A DNA stretch of 64,000 nt from Bifidobacterium sp. ESL0763 (lineage in GTDB: Bacteria > Actinomycetota > Actinomycetes > Actinomycetales > Bifidobacteriaceae): positions 1 to 64,000 of the forward strand of contig NZ_JAQTHW010000002.1 of the NCBI RefSeq assembly GCF_029433395.1. Direction: 5' to 3'. The notes below the pieces were generated by a model. That model was not told where the DNA came from and did not search any database. It saw nothing but the letters and a program-made list of their open reading frames with translations. The position numbers and the translations under genes were made by a program. Every line of letters starts with the position of its first letter. The stretch's first letter is position 1. Below are positions 44,056 through 54,721 of the stretch, piece after piece.

Positions 44056-45279
44056 GTGAAACACGACGGACGATCTGACAAGGGTACGGCCGGCAGGTTT
44101 TCGGCTGTGTCGGGGCCCGTCGCCGAGTGGGCGCTCGTCGTGCTGCGGCTGTTGGGCCGCGGGGCGCTGGCAGTCATCCGTGCATTCAACCACGGTGCCC
44201 GTCGCGGCCTTCGTGCATTGATGGGATTCCTGGGATTCTCCGGCGAACGCAAGGCGAAGAGGGCGAACAAAGGCGGGCACGCGCGTCGTGGCGGTGCCCA
44301 TACCCACGCCTCACGGGCGAAAACCAACTCAAGGCATGGAACGCGGGCACGGCCTGAAGCGACGGGCGCGCTGGACATGGCGTCGATATCCCACAGCTTC
44401 ATCGGTTCGGTATTGGAAACCGACGGTTCCGGAGCGCAGGCGTCGGGACGCTCGGGGCGCCGGGCCAAGGCGAGGCCCTCGGCCGCCGTGTACCGCGTGC
44501 GCCGTACGGTCGTGGCGCTCATCGCCGTGCTGGTCGTGCTCGCAATCGTCTTCGCCATCCACGCCCTGGCCGCGCCAAAAGCCCAGCCGCAGGCCAACGA
44601 CGCCGAGCAGACCGCCGCCCAAGCGGCCCGGAAGCGCAAGGCCGCCAAGGCCCGGGCGAAGGCCAGGCGCGAGGCCGCCCGCGCCCCCTACAGGATTCCG
44701 CGCCAGCCGGCGCTGACCGATCAGTCACGCCAAGACATCCTCGCCAAGGCCCAGAAGGTGGCGGACGCCAGCGGCAAGCCCGCGCACCAATACGTCTACT
44801 GCGTCGGCACCCGCGGCAACGTGGAAGACTCCAGCATGCGCGTCTTCGAGAACGACATCTTCCGCACGCTCAACAACCCGAAGGGCTGGCCGAGGGCGGG
44901 CGCGACCTTCACGCTGGGCAGCGCCGACGCCGGCAACTGTGACTTCACCATGTACCTGGCGCAGGCCAACCAGATGACCACGTTCTCGGCCGACTGCTCC
45001 GACGAATACAGCTGCCGGGTGGGCGACGACGTGATCGTCAACGAGGACCGCTGGAACGGCGCGACCAAACAGCTCATCAAGGCCGGGCTCACCCTGCAGC
45101 GCTACCGTGAGATGGTCATCAACCACGAGGTCGGCCATCGCCTCGGCCACATCGACAACGAGCAGACCTGCGCCGGGCCAGGCAAGCCCGCGCCGCTCAT
45201 GCAGGAGCAGTCGATGGCGCTCGACGGGTGCAAGCCCAACGAATGGCCCACCGACAGCGAGCTCTGGATCACGGAATGA
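44056..45279 (+). CDS. DUF3152 membrane-anchored metalloprotease-like protein
   Basis: 407 residues. A basic cytosolic N-terminus of ~145 residues ([25 protein letters not shown]) precedes one membrane helix (~152-172, [20 protein letters not shown]), then an Ala/Lys/Arg-rich helical stretch. The external domain from ~220 matches DUF3152: [40 protein letters not shown], and the zinc motif [10 protein letters not shown] (His357, His361, His364, in the HExxHxxGH arrangement), with [11 protein letters not shown] at the end. Family function is unproven; the motif suggests a zinc peptidase. Its stop overlaps the next start (ATGA). Confidence 0.88.
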   Translation: MKHDGRSDKGTAGRFSAVSGPVAEWALVVLRLLGRGALAVIRAFNHGARRGLRALMGFLGFSGERKAKRANKGGHARRGGAHTHASRAKTNSRHGTRARPEATGALDMASISHSFIGSVLETDGSGAQASGRSGRRAKARPSAAVYRVRRTVVALIAVLVVLAIVFAIHALAAPKAQPQANDAEQTAAQAARKRKAAKARAKARREAARAPYRIPRQPALTDQSRQDILAKAQKVADASGKPAHQYVYCVGTRGNVEDSSMRVFENDIFRTLNNPKGWPRAGATFTLGSADAGNCDFTMYLAQANQMTTFSADCSDEYSCRVGDDVIVNEDRWNGATKQLIKAGLTLQRYREMVINHEVGHRLGHIDNEQTCAGPGKPAPLMQEQSMALDGCKPNEWPTDSELWITE

Positions 45280-46682
45280 CCGGGCCGGGCCGGGGAGCGG
45301 GCGTTACGGCAGCGGAGGGCTCTGCGGCTGTGGGGGGTTCCGCGGCGGATTCCGCGTTGGCGGGAGCTATGACTGCGCGTTCGGTTTCGGGTATTCCGGA
45401 AGTTCCGGTCGCGTGCCAATCTCCAATTTCGGCATCGCCTTCGCAGCGGCCGGCCGCCGGGCGCGTGGGACGGTTCGCGCCGACGCCCTCGGGGCGGATG
45501 CATATCGGCAATGTATATGCAATGCTCGGCGCATGGCTTTCGGCGCACGCGGGTGATGGTTCGGAATCGGGCAAGGTGTTGTTGCGCATCGAAGACGTCG
45601 ACGAACCGCGTTCGGTGAAAGACGCCGACAAATGGATCATGGACGATCTGCACTGGCTCGGGCTCGACTGGGACGGCGAGCCGGTCTATCAGTCGCAGCG
45701 CACGGAAATCTACGAGGAGGCGCTGCAGGCGCTCAAATCGGTGGGTGTTGAAGATGTCACATCGGCCGATGCGGTTTCAAAAGGTTCGTCGACGTCCGCA
45801 GATTTTCCGCTGGTTTACCCGTGTTTCTGCTCGCGTGCCGACCTGCGCGCGGCAACGGCGCCGCAGGAGGGCGACCGGTTTCTGATCTATTCCGGGACCT
45901 GCCGAAGGTTGTTGGCAGAATGTCCCAACGAGGTGCGCTCGCGGCTGGAAGAGGGGAGGCGGCATTCGTGGCGTATCGCCGTGCCGGAAGAAGGCTCGCA
46001 GGGAAGCATCGTCACGTTCGATGACCGCGTATTCGGCCATCAGCGCTTCGACTTGCCGCTTCAGGTCGGCGACACGGTGATTCGCCGTTCCGACGGCATC
46101 TTCTCCTACCAGCTGGCAGTAGTGGTTGACGACTTGTTGATGGGTGTCAACGACATTGTGCGCGGCCGTGACCTGCTGCGTTCCTCGGCCTTGCAGGTCT
46201 GGATTCGGCGTGCATTGATCGCTTCTGGTTTCGCTGCGGAATATGGGATTGGCATAGACGGCACCATCGCGGAAAACGGCAAAACGCGAACCGTGCGAGG
46301 TGAGAACGCAGGACGTGGGTTTGGTGATTCAAGCGATGGCGGCGCAGCCTCTGCCGTGAATCCAGCCCATGCCCACCTTCCGCTGATTGATGATCCGAGT
46401 GGGATTCGTTTGGCCAAACGCAAGCACTCGCTGGATATCGGCGCGCTGCGTGCGAACGGAGTGAAACCGGAGCAGGTTATCGGGTATTGCGCGTGGCTGC
46501 TTGGCGTCCGTCCTCCCGACCGTGTCCACGATTTGGACACTTCCGCGCCGATTGCGATGAGTGCTCGAGAGGCCTTGCATTGCTTTACTTTTGACGATAT
46601 ACGAGCCGATAACTCCGACCGAATTTTGGCTCCGAATTGGACAGATGAAGTTGACAGGCCGGAAAATGGAAGTGTAGCGTAA
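45276..46682 (+). CDS. gluQ: Glutamyl-Q tRNA(Asp) synthetase-like protein (truncated GluRS paralog)
   Basis: 468 residues from an ATG that overlaps the previous stop. The catalytic part has [20 protein letters not shown] (HIGH motif), [20 protein letters not shown], a zinc site CFCSRADL ... YSGTCRRL, and the KMSKS-equivalent IRLAKRKHS. No anticodon-binding domain follows, as expected for GluQ (YadB), which glutamylates queuosine in tRNA-Asp. Three low-complexity stretches are added: the first ~60 residues, ~155-170 ([15 protein letters not shown]) and ~345-370 ([14 protein letters not shown]). These make it much longer than the usual ~300 residues. Whether the cell makes queuosine is not shown here. 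Confidence 0.85.
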   Translation: MTGPGRGAGVTAAEGSAAVGGSAADSALAGAMTARSVSGIPEVPVACQSPISASPSQRPAAGRVGRFAPTPSGRMHIGNVYAMLGAWLSAHAGDGSESGKVLLRIEDVDEPRSVKDADKWIMDDLHWLGLDWDGEPVYQSQRTEIYEEALQALKSVGVEDVTSADAVSKGSSTSADFPLVYPCFCSRADLRAATAPQEGDRFLIYSGTCRRLLAECPNEVRSRLEEGRRHSWRIAVPEEGSQGSIVTFDDRVFGHQRFDLPLQVGDTVIRRSDGIFSYQLAVVVDDLLMGVNDIVRGRDLLRSSALQVWIRRALIASGFAAEYGIGIDGTIAENGKTRTVRGENAGRGFGDSSDGGAASAVNPAHAHLPLIDDPSGIRLAKRKHSLDIGALRANGVKPEQVIGYCAWLLGVRPPDRVHDLDTSAPIAMSAREALHCFTFDDIRADNSDRILAPNWTDEVDRPENGSVA

Positions 46683-46689
46683 GCGTCAA

Positions 46690-46977
46690 TAATTAAAAAC
46701 ACTACAAACCGATGAAGCGGGGAAGTAGGCGGAAACGCGCGAGGAGCGAGCCCGGGATGGTGAGAGCCGGGACGAGATGCGAACCGTTGAGTGGGCCGCT
46801 GAGGGCGCACCGATTGGCCGGGTTTCCGGCGATGAGGCTGCGACGTAAGGCATACGTCAGTTGCCAGGGGTGTGATGGCATCCCGATAAGGGCACGGGAG
46901 ACCGTGAACCAAGGTGGCACCGCGGGCATATATTCGCTCGTCCTTGGCTGTAATTGACAGCTGGGACGGGCTTTTTT
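46690..46977 (+). promoter_or_regulatory. T-box leader (Trp-specific) with transcription terminator, upstream of trpE
   Basis: The T-box sequence AAGGTGGCACCGCG is at 46911-46924, and CGTCCTTGG (46939-46947) can pair with CCAAGG at its start to form the antiterminator. The competing terminator uses GCTCGTCC (46936-46943) and GGGACGGGC (46963-46971), followed by TTTTTT (46972-46977). Upstream, CGATGAAGCGGGGAAGTAGG and GGATGGTGAGAGCC have stem-I features, and the returning strand carries GTTGAGTGGGCC with UGG (46792-46794) at the specifier position. Uncharged tRNA-Trp would therefore switch on the trp genes. Confidence 0.9.
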
Positions 46978-47014
46978 AGTCCCTCAATGAGGCGGAAGCC
47001 TTCGGGAGGTGCCC

Positions 47015-48586
47015 ATGGTGAACGTGAGTGCGGGAGCTGGTGCGGCCGTTCGGGGCGCTGCCGGCGACGAGAGCCGTTACGCTGGCATTCGGCCGACGCT
47101 TGTTGAAGTGCGCGACATGGCGAAAACTGGACAATACCGCCGTATCCCGGTGATGCGCGAACTGCTTGCCGACCGCCTGACCACCATCGAGGCCATGCGT
47201 CGGGTGCGTGCCGCTTCTAATCATTGCTTCCTTCTAGAAAGCGCCGAAGCCGATCAGCGCATGGGGCGCTATAGCTTCCTTGGATTCGCGCCGACGCTCG
47301 AGCTGACCTGCAAGGCCGGCGACCTGCGTGTCAAGCGCGTGGCTCCTGCCGGAACTTCGGATGGCGACGTCGTGATCGAGCATACGCACGTCGACCACCC
47401 CAGCGATGCGATACGCAAGGTGCTCGACCAATATGCCAGCCCGCGGCTCGAAGGCTTTCCGCCGTTCGCCGGCGGCTTGGTGGGCTACTTCTCCTTTGGC
47501 TATTTCGCCTACGCCGAGCCGACATTGCGGCAGGAAACCCGCGATCCCAAGGCGTTGCCCGATGTCGACCTCATGCTCTTCGACCAGCTCATTTCCTTCG
47601 ATTCCTACCGTCAGCGTATGCAGCTTATCGCCGGGGTCGATACCGATGATGTGGACGCCTCCTACGAGCGCGCGGTCGCCCGGATTGAGGGCATGCAGCA
47701 GATTCTCGAGAATGGTAAGCGCTACGATTTCAAGCCGCTGGAGCTTCAAGGCGAATTGCAGCTTACCCTCGACCGTGAGCAGTATGGCTCGATGATCAGG
47801 ACGGCGAAGGAACACATCTACGCCGGCGACATCTTCCAAGTCGTGCTCTCCAATCCCAGCACCGCTCTGGCCTCGGGAAGCCTGTTCGATTCCTACCGTC
47901 TTATGCGGGCCGAAAACCCGAGTCCCTACATGGTCTTCATGTCCAGCGACGACATCGAAGTCGCCGCCGCCTCGCCCGAGACGCTGGTACGGCTCGAAGA
48001 TGGCAGGCTGCTCACCTATCCGCTGGCCGGAACGCGTCCGCGCGGCGCGACGCCGGAAGAGGACAAGCGCATCGAGCGCGACTTGCTCGGCGACGAAAAG
48101 GAACTGGCCGAGCACAATATGCTGGTCGACCTCGGGCGCAACGACATCGGGCGGGTGTCTTCGCTCGGTAGCGTCGAAGTCGAGCGTCTGCACGATATCC
48201 TGCGCTTCTCGCATGTCATGCATATCGGCTCCACGGTTGCGGGCAAGCTCGCACCTGGCAAGGACGCGCTGGACGTCATCGACGCGGTACTGCCGGCCGG
48301 CACCCTTTCCGGAGCCCCGAAAATTCGCGCCTGCCAGATCATCGCGGAACTCGAGGATTCCCCGCGCGACATCTACGGCGGGGCCATCGGCTACCTCGAT
48401 TTCTCGGGCAACCTCGACACCTGCATCGGCATCCGCCTGGCGTTCAAACACAACGGCAAGGTGACGGTGCAATCCGGCGCGGGCATCGTGGCCGATTCCA
48501 ACCCGGACAAGGAATTCGAGGAATGCCGCAACAAGGCGCTCGCTGTCGTGGACGCCGTCAACCAGGCGAACGGAGGCCTGAAATGA
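47015..48586 (+). CDS. trpE: Anthranilate synthase component I
   Basis: 523 residues. It makes anthranilate from chorismate with TrpG-supplied ammonia. The N-terminal Trp-binding motif LLES (NHCFLLESAEADQRMGRYSF) signals feedback inhibition. The catalytic chorismate-binding region contains IYAGDIFQVVLSN, LAGTRPRGATPEEDKRIERD, DLGRNDIGRV, GTLSGAPKIRACQIIAELE and GAGIVADSNPDKEFEECRNK. ATG 47015 with GGGAGG 5 nt upstream is preferred to GTG 47009. It begins 37 nt after the T-box terminator. Confidence 0.97.
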   Translation: MVNVSAGAGAAVRGAAGDESRYAGIRPTLVEVRDMAKTGQYRRIPVMRELLADRLTTIEAMRRVRAASNHCFLLESAEADQRMGRYSFLGFAPTLELTCKAGDLRVKRVAPAGTSDGDVVIEHTHVDHPSDAIRKVLDQYASPRLEGFPPFAGGLVGYFSFGYFAYAEPTLRQETRDPKALPDVDLMLFDQLISFDSYRQRMQLIAGVDTDDVDASYERAVARIEGMQQILENGKRYDFKPLELQGELQLTLDREQYGSMIRTAKEHIYAGDIFQVVLSNPSTALASGSLFDSYRLMRAENPSPYMVFMSSDDIEVAAASPETLVRLEDGRLLTYPLAGTRPRGATPEEDKRIERDLLGDEKELAEHNMLVDLGRNDIGRVSSLGSVEVERLHDILRFSHVMHIGSTVAGKLAPGKDALDVIDAVLPAGTLSGAPKIRACQIIAELEDSPRDIYGGAIGYLDFSGNLDTCIGIRLAFKHNGKVTVQSGAGIVADSNPDKEFEECRNKALAVVDAVNQANGGLK

Positions 48587-49182
48587 TCACCATCGTCGAC
48601 AATTACGACAGCTTCTCCTACAACCTCTACCAGATCATCGGCTCCATTGAGCCGGACGTCAAGGTGGTGCGCAACGACGACCTCGACGTCGCCGGGCTGG
48701 CCGCCTTGGGTTCCGATGGCATCGTGCTTTCGCCGGGGCCGGGCAAGCCTGCGGACGCGGGTATCTGCGAAGACGTGGTGCGCGAGCTCGGTGGGAAGGT
48801 GCCGATTCTGGGCGTCTGCCTCGGCCATCAGGCCATCTGCGAGGCGCTGGGCGGCAAGGTCGTTCCCGCTGCGGAGCTGATGCATGGCAAGGCCTCACCG
48901 GTCGAGCTCGACAACGATTGCCCGTTGTTCGCCGGAATGCCCGCCGAGATTCAGGCTGCGCGCTACCACTCGCTTGAGGCGGACAAGGCCACGTTGCCGG
49001 AGACGTTGCGTGTCGTGGCCCGCACGCTCGGCACTGACGAGATCATGGCCGTCTCCCACGTCGCCGATCCGACGTTCGGCGTCCAGTTCCATCCCGAAAG
49101 CATTCTGACCCCGCAGGGCTCGCAGATACTCAGGAATTTCATCGATGTGGTCGACCGATGGCGGGCGGGCAAGCGCCGTTGA
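48583..49182 (+). CDS. trpG: Anthranilate synthase component II (glutamine amidotransferase)
   Basis: 199 residues. Class I amidotransferase with the oxyanion strand LSPGPGKPADAG, Cys nucleophile in GVCLGHQAICEALGG, and His/Glu of the triad in VQFHPESILTP. It delivers ammonia to TrpE. The start ATGA overlaps the trpE stop, so the subunits are co-translated. An earlier in-frame start would lie inside trpE and is rejected. Confidence 0.97.
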   Translation: MITIVDNYDSFSYNLYQIIGSIEPDVKVVRNDDLDVAGLAALGSDGIVLSPGPGKPADAGICEDVVRELGGKVPILGVCLGHQAICEALGGKVVPAAELMHGKASPVELDNDCPLFAGMPAEIQAARYHSLEADKATLPETLRVVARTLGTDEIMAVSHVADPTFGVQFHPESILTPQGSQILRNFIDVVDRWRAGKRR

Positions 49183-49328
49183 GCCGCCGTTGAGCCGATA
49201 AGCCAGACGGGCGGGTCGGCGGGCGGGATGTCAACGGTTTGCTCATCGATATCGATAGTCATCAATCAATAAACCAATCAGTAAGTAAACCGATAAGTAA
49301 GTAAATCAGTCACAAGGAAGTAATCATC

Positions 49329-50375
49329 ATGATCAGTGAAGCAATCGTCAAAATCGTCAACAAGCACGACCTCACCTACGACGAGGCCTACCAAGCAATG
49401 AAGGAGATCATGGGCGGCAAATCGACGCCGACCCAGAACGCGGCCTTCCTCGCGGCGCTTTCCACCAAGTCGGCCGAGGCCGAGACCATCGACGAGATCG
49501 CGGGCTGCGCGGCTGCCATGCGCGAACTGGCCACCCCGGTGCCGCACCCCGGCATCGAGACCATCGACATCGTCGGCACCGGCGGCGACGGCGCCAACAC
49601 CTTCAACATCTCCACCACCGCGGCGCTGATTTCCGCGGCTGCCGGAGCTCACGTGAGCAAGCACGGTAACCGCGCGGCCAGCTCGCAGTGCGGCACCGCC
49701 GACTGCCTCGAAGCTCTGGGCGCGAACATCTCGCTGGCGCCCGACGAGGCGCTCGACCTGCTCAAGGCCGACAACTTCACCTTCCTCTTCGCCCAGCGCT
49801 ACCATACCGCGATGCGCTACGTCGGCCCGATCCGCAAGGAGCTCGGCTTCCGCACCGTCTTCAACATCCTCGGGCCTCTCACGAATCCCGCTCGCCCCGA
49901 ATACTTCCTGCTCGGCGTCTATGACGAATACCTCGTGGAGCCCATCGCCCACGTGCTCGAAAGCCTTGGCGTCAAGCGCGCGCTGGTCGTCTACGGCCGC
50001 GACAAGATGGACGAGGTCTCGCTTTCCGCCGAAACCGCCGCATGCGAACTGCGCGACGGCGAATACCATCCGATGACGCTGACGCCCGAGGAATTCGGCC
50101 TGACCCGCTGCACCAAGAAGGACCTGCTGGGTGGCACCCCGCCGCAGAACGCCGAGATCACCCGCACCATCCTGGGTGGCAAGGAGACCGGTCCGAAGCT
50201 CGAAGCCGCGCTGTTCAACGCCGCTTGCGCGCTCTATGTTTCTGGCGTTGCCTCGTCGATTGGCGAGGGCGTGGAGCTGGCCCGCGAGCAAATCGCCTCC
50301 GGAGCCGCGATGAAGACGCTCGAGGCGTTCGTCGCCGGTTCGCAGAAGTTCGCCAAGGCCGACGCGGATAAGTAA
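49329..50375 (+). CDS. trpD: Anthranilate phosphoribosyltransferase
   Basis: 348 residues. It joins PRPP and anthranilate. The PRPP-binding [40 protein letters not shown], and [20 protein letters not shown] are family signatures; the Mg-binding GRDKMDEVS is present. It starts 146 nt after trpG; the gap (49183-49328) is AT-rich near the start with an AAGGAAG ribosome site. PRPP comes from Prs (24372-25385). Confidence 0.96.
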   Translation: MISEAIVKIVNKHDLTYDEAYQAMKEIMGGKSTPTQNAAFLAALSTKSAEAETIDEIAGCAAAMRELATPVPHPGIETIDIVGTGGDGANTFNISTTAALISAAAGAHVSKHGNRAASSQCGTADCLEALGANISLAPDEALDLLKADNFTFLFAQRYHTAMRYVGPIRKELGFRTVFNILGPLTNPARPEYFLLGVYDEYLVEPIAHVLESLGVKRALVVYGRDKMDEVSLSAETAACELRDGEYHPMTLTPEEFGLTRCTKKDLLGGTPPQNAEITRTILGGKETGPKLEAALFNAACALYVSGVASSIGEGVELAREQIASGAAMKTLEAFVAGSQKFAKADADK

Positions 50376-50430
50376 GGACTGCCATATCCGATTCCGGCTT
50401 CGATGTCAATGATGAGAAGGTGCAAGAGTA

Positions 50431-51297
50431 ATGGCTGATTCCGAGAATATCCTGCAGCGTATCGCCGCGAAAATCCGCGAGCGTGTGGCCGATGAAAAGG
50501 CGCAAACCCCGCAGGATGTGGTGGAGGCGCAGGCCCGTGAAGTCGCCGCGCAGAAGGTGGCGGCAGGGGAGACCGGCGACGCGGCGTTCCCGTTCGAACG
50601 CGCGTTGAAGGCCCCGGGCATGAGCTTTATCTGCGAGCTCAAACGCGCCTCGCCGAGCAAGGGCCTCATCGTGCCGGACTATCCCTACCTCGACATCGCC
50701 CGCGACTACGAAAAGGCAGGCGCTGCGGCCATCAGCTGCCTGACCGAGCCGACTTGGTTCAAAGGTTCCGACGAGCATCTGCGGCAGGTCGCGGCGGAGG
50801 TCAACATTCCGGTGCTGTGCAAGGATTTCGTCATCGACGAATACATGATCTTTGAGGCCCGTGCGTGCGGCGCCTCGGCCGTGCTGCTCATCTGCTCGAT
50901 TCTCGACGACCGGCAGATCGCGGATTACGTCGCGCTCGCCCACGAACTCGGCATGAGCGCACTCGTGGAGGCCTACCAGTCCGACGAGGTGCCGCGTGCC
51001 ATGGCCGCCGGTGCCGGAATCATCGGTGTCAACAACCGTGACCTGCGCAATTTCGAGGTGGATTTCGAACGCAGCCTGCGTCTGCGGCCCACCGTCGGCC
51101 CGGACCGCGTGTTCGTCTCGGAATCCGGTGTATACACCCGTGGCGATGTGGCGCGGCTCGAGGCGGCCGATGTGGACGCGGTGCTGATCGGCGAGACGCT
51201 GATGCGTTCGCCTGACAAGGCCGCGGCGCTCGCCGAGCTTCGTGGTGACACCGCCAATAATCAAAAACAACTGTATGTATTAAGGAGCAAATCATGA
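50431..51297 (+). CDS. trpC: Indole-3-glycerol phosphate synthase
   Basis: 288 residues, TIM barrel. The signature [40 protein letters not shown] and [20 protein letters not shown] carry the catalytic Lys/Glu residues of TrpC; it ends with [20 protein letters not shown]. About 30 extra residues ([20 protein letters not shown]) lie between the N-terminal helix and the barrel. No TrpF domain is fused. The stop overlaps the trpB start (ATGA). Confidence 0.96.
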   Translation: MADSENILQRIAAKIRERVADEKAQTPQDVVEAQAREVAAQKVAAGETGDAAFPFERALKAPGMSFICELKRASPSKGLIVPDYPYLDIARDYEKAGAAAISCLTEPTWFKGSDEHLRQVAAEVNIPVLCKDFVIDEYMIFEARACGASAVLLICSILDDRQIADYVALAHELGMSALVEAYQSDEVPRAMAAGAGIIGVNNRDLRNFEVDFERSLRLRPTVGPDRVFVSESGVYTRGDVARLEAADVDAVLIGETLMRSPDKAAALAELRGDTANNQKQLYVLRSKS

Positions 51298-52493
51298 CCA
51301 ATTCGCCCAATTCAAAGGGACGCTTCGGCATCCACGGGGGACAATACATCCCCGAGACGCTGATGGGCGCCGTCAACGAGCTGGAGGAAGCCTACGACCA
51401 TTACAAAAACGATCCCGACTTCCTCGCCGAACTCGACGACCTCGAGAAGAAGTACGCAGGTCGTCCGTCGCTGCTGTATTACGCGGAAAACATGACCAAG
51501 GACCTCGGCGGAGCGAAGATCTATCTCAAGCGCGAGGACCTCAACCATACCGGCGCGCACAAGATCAACAACGTGCTCGGCCAGGCGCTTTTGGCCAAGC
51601 GTATGGGCAAGACCCGCCTGATCGCCGAAACCGGCGCGGGCCAGCACGGTGTGGCCACGGCCACCGTCGCGGCGCTGTTCGGCATGGAGTGCGTGGTCTA
51701 CATGGGCCAGGTCGATATGGAACGTCAGGCGCTGAACGTCTACCGCATGCGGCTCTTGGGTGCGGAGGTGCGCGGCGTGACCAGCGGCACCGGCACGTTG
51801 AAGGACGCGGTTTCCGAGACCTTCCGCGAATGGACGCGTCGCATCGCCGACACCCACTATTGCCTCGGCTCGTGCATGGGCCCGCACCCCTTCCCGACGG
51901 TGGTGCGTGACTTCCAAGCCGTCATCTCCAAGGAGGCCCGCGAGCAGATTCTTGAGGACGAAGGCAAACTGCCCGCTGCGGTGATCGCGTGCGTCGGCGG
52001 TGGCTCCAACGCCATCGGCAGCTTCTACAACTTCATCGGCGACGAGGGCGTCAAGCTCATCGGCTGCGAGGCGGCCGGCCGTGGCATCGACACCGACCGC
52101 ACCGCCGCCACGATGAACACCGGCTCGCTCGGCATCTTCCACGGCATGAAAAGCTACTTCTGCCAGAACGAATATGGCCAGATCGCGCCGGTCTACACGA
52201 TTTCCGCCGGCCTCGACTACCCGGGCGTTGGCCCGGAGCACGCGGCGCTGAAGGATTCCGGACGTGCCCAATACGTCGCCATCACTGACGACGAGGCCGT
52301 CGACGCCTTCGAATACCTGAGCCGTACCGAGGGCGTGATTCCGGCCATCGAAAGCGCGCACGCCGTGGCCTACGCCATGAAACTCGCGCCGACGCTTCCA
52401 AAGGACCAAAGTATCATCGTCACCCTTTCCGGGCGTGGCGACAAGGACGTGGCGGCCATCGCCCGCTACCGTGGGGAGGATCTTCATGACTGA
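51294..52493 (+). CDS. trpB: Tryptophan synthase beta chain
   Basis: 399 residues, normal length. PLP-lysine motif [40 protein letters not shown], the phosphate-binding [14 protein letters not shown], and the late [11 protein letters not shown] fit TrpB1. It condenses indole with serine and channels with TrpA. The start overlaps the trpC stop and its end overlaps trpA by 8 nt. Confidence 0.97.
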   Translation: MTNSPNSKGRFGIHGGQYIPETLMGAVNELEEAYDHYKNDPDFLAELDDLEKKYAGRPSLLYYAENMTKDLGGAKIYLKREDLNHTGAHKINNVLGQALLAKRMGKTRLIAETGAGQHGVATATVAALFGMECVVYMGQVDMERQALNVYRMRLLGAEVRGVTSGTGTLKDAVSETFREWTRRIADTHYCLGSCMGPHPFPTVVRDFQAVISKEAREQILEDEGKLPAAVIACVGGGSNAIGSFYNFIGDEGVKLIGCEAAGRGIDTDRTAATMNTGSLGIFHGMKSYFCQNEYGQIAPVYTISAGLDYPGVGPEHAALKDSGRAQYVAITDDEAVDAFEYLSRTEGVIPAIESAHAVAYAMKLAPTLPKDQSIIVTLSGRGDKDVAAIARYRGEDLHD

Positions 52494-53439
52494 CAACAAT
52501 GTTGACCAGAAGTATTTTGACGATGCGTATACTCGTGCCGCGGCCACCGAGGCGCGTTTGTTCGCCGACAACGACGGCGATGCTCAGGGTTCACGCCCGG
52601 CCGGCGACGCTGCAAAATCGCAACCCTTCGCGTTGCACCGTTCTCGCATCGCGACTGCGTTTACAGCTCCCGACGGCAGCCGCCGTAAGGCGTTCGTCCC
52701 GTTCGTCACCGTCGGCGACCCCTCGATTGCCCTGACCGAGAAGTTGGTGCCGGCCATGGTCGACGCCGGTGCCGACCTGATCGAGTTGGGCGTGCCCTTC
52801 TCCGACCCGACCGCCGAAGGCCCGGTCATCCAGGAAGCGAGTAACCGTGCGCTTTCCGCTGGGACGACCACCGACGACGCTTTCGCGCTGGTCGAGCGCC
52901 TGCGCGGCGAGCACAGGATCGAGACGCCGATGGTGTTCATGACCTATTCCAACGTGCTCTATTCCTACGGCCTCGAACGTTTCGCGCGCCGCGCCGCCGA
53001 AGTCGGGCTCGACGGCGTGATTCTGCCCGACGTGCCCCACGAGGAAAAGCCGGAATTCGACGAGCCGCTCGCTGCCGCAGGGCTCGATCTGGTCAGTCTC
53101 ATCGCGCCGACCTCGCACGAGCGGATCCGCAGCATTGCCTCCGATGCCAAGGGCTTCATCTATTGCGTCAGCTCTTTGGGCGTCACCGGCGTGCGCAAGG
53201 AAATCACCACCGATGTGGCGGGGATGGTGCGCGAGGTGCGCGCCGCCACCGACGTGCCGGTCGCGATCGGCTTCGGCATCTCCACCCCCGAGCAGGCCGC
53301 GAAAATGGCTGGTGACTCGGACGGCGCCATCGTCGGCTCCGCCATCGTGCGCCTCGTCGGCAAGTACGGCGAGGACGCGGTGCCCTACGTCGCCGACTAC
53401 GTGCGCTCCATGGCCGACGCCGTGCACGCCTTGAACTGA
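52486..53439 (+). CDS. trpA: Tryptophan synthase alpha chain (N-terminally extended)
   Basis: 317 residues, about 45-50 more than usual. The extra part is at the N-terminus ([20 protein letters not shown] ... [14 protein letters not shown]), before the normal beginning [20 protein letters not shown]. The catalytic region [20 protein letters not shown] contains the active Glu and Asp; [40 protein letters not shown] and VGSAIVRLV complete the barrel. The ATG has GGGGAGG upstream within trpB. Last gene of the cluster; no trpF is present in it. Confidence 0.96.
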   Translation: MTDNNVDQKYFDDAYTRAAATEARLFADNDGDAQGSRPAGDAAKSQPFALHRSRIATAFTAPDGSRRKAFVPFVTVGDPSIALTEKLVPAMVDAGADLIELGVPFSDPTAEGPVIQEASNRALSAGTTTDDAFALVERLRGEHRIETPMVFMTYSNVLYSYGLERFARRAAEVGLDGVILPDVPHEEKPEFDEPLAAAGLDLVSLIAPTSHERIRSIASDAKGFIYCVSSLGVTGVRKEITTDVAGMVREVRAATDVPVAIGFGISTPEQAAKMAGDSDGAIVGSAIVRLVGKYGEDAVPYVADYVRSMADAVHALN

Positions 53440-53471
53440 GTGATGCGTGTGCGTGCACGAGGTGCGTGTAT

Positions 53472-53565
53472 GTAAAAAGTGCATTATGGCGATCGTATTT
53501 CGCATGTTTTTACGTGACTGTGAAAAATGTGCGTTATACGGTTTCCATCTCGTATATTTTTCACA
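53472..53565. repeat. Two tandem AT-rich inverted repeats upstream of the YggS-type gene
   Basis: Unit 1: GTAAAAA (53472-53478) inverted as TTTTTAC (53507-53513). Unit 2: TGTGAAAAAT (53519-53528) inverted as ATTTTTCACA (53556-53565). The units resemble each other (GTxAAAAA then TGC and TTAT), spaced ~47 nt, and lie 110-200 nt before the next start. They may be regulator sites or a terminator for trpA. Confidence 0.5.
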
Positions 53566-53672
53566 CGGATGCCAAAAAGTCCAATTGGCTTGGATGCGCT
53601 ATACATTCGGAGCGCGATGACATGGGCGTGCATAATATGGAGGCGGACAATCAGCGTGGGAAGCGGGGAATC

Positions 53673-54554
53673 ATGACTGCTTATATGGATCACAAGGATC
53701 TCGCCAACGAGGCCATCGACGAGACGCGGATCAAGGAAATCACGGACGGCGTGCACCGCGTGCTCGACGATATCGCGCAGGCCGAGGCGACTTCCGGGCG
53801 CAAATCCGGAGCGGTCAAGCTGCTGGCGGCCACCAAAACTCGCGATGTCGGCGAGATCATGGCGGCCATCGACGCCGGCGTGCGCATGATCGGCGAGAAC
53901 CGTCCACAGGAGATCTCGGCCAAGGCCGAGGGGCTGATTCGTCAGTGCGCCGAGCGCGGGTTTTCGCTGGGCGCCGCTACGAATGTCCAGAATGCCAATG
54001 GTTCCAATAGTCTTGCCGTTTCCGCCGCTTCTGTGGATACCCAAATTTCCCAAGCTGCGCCGAATGGCCACATCCCCTTCCACCTCATCGGCCAGCTGCA
54101 GTCCAACAAAATCGGCAAGGTCCTGCCGTACGTCGATACCATCGAATCGGTCGGTTCGCTCGACGAAGCGCAGAAAATCTCGCATCGCGCCGTTGCCCGC
54201 AATATCGTCGTCGGTGTGCTTATGGAGGTCAACGAATCCGGGGAAGCCTCGAAGTCCGGGTGCGACCCCGATGAAGCCGCGGATCTCGCCTACCGAATCG
54301 CCGCACTTGAAGGCCTTGAGCTGCAAGGTCTGATGACCATCGGCGCCCACGTCGACGACGAAAAGACGATACGTGCCGGATTCGCCCACTTGCGTGGCGT
54401 CCGTGATACGATTCTAAAGTCCGGCGAGACCGGAACGGCGGGCTGCAAGGAACTCTCGATGGGCATGACCCACGATATGGACTACGCCGTGGCCGAGGGG
54501 TCGACCATCGTGCGTGTCGGCACCGCCATCTTCGGCGAGCGCGCCTTCATCTGA
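53673..54554 (+). CDS. YggS/PLPBP-family PLP-binding protein
   Basis: 293 residues from ATG 53673 (earlier in-frame starts run through the repeat region). PLP-lysine motif VKLLAATKTRDVGEIMAAID, then IGENRPQEISAKAEGL, HLIGQLQSNKIGKVLPYVDT, EVNESGEASKSG, GLMTIGAHVDD, and ELSMGMTHDMDYAVAEGSTI with the phosphate-binding residues. The family controls cytosolic PLP and amino-acid balance. Residues ~100-130 (NVQNANGSNSLAVSAASVDT) are an unusual Asn/Ser/Ala-rich insertion just before HLIGQLQ. It is placed after the trp genes, whose TrpB needs PLP. Confidence 0.93.
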   Translation: MTAYMDHKDLANEAIDETRIKEITDGVHRVLDDIAQAEATSGRKSGAVKLLAATKTRDVGEIMAAIDAGVRMIGENRPQEISAKAEGLIRQCAERGFSLGAATNVQNANGSNSLAVSAASVDTQISQAAPNGHIPFHLIGQLQSNKIGKVLPYVDTIESVGSLDEAQKISHRAVARNIVVGVLMEVNESGEASKSGCDPDEAADLAYRIAALEGLELQGLMTIGAHVDDEKTIRAGFAHLRGVRDTILKSGETGTAGCKELSMGMTHDMDYAVAEGSTIVRVGTAIFGERAFI

Positions 54555-54721
54555 GTGGGTGTTCGGCGAGACCGGGGCCGTTTGTGGTTGAAGCGGCTCG
54601 GGCGACTGGTTCGAGCATCCGCCGTTCGTGGCCCTGAGGAATCGCTCTCTCAATCGGTGTGGTTTCTGTCGTGCGGCCCGTTCGTGTCTTGGAAACATGA
54701 ACTGTTGGGCCGAGACGGGAA

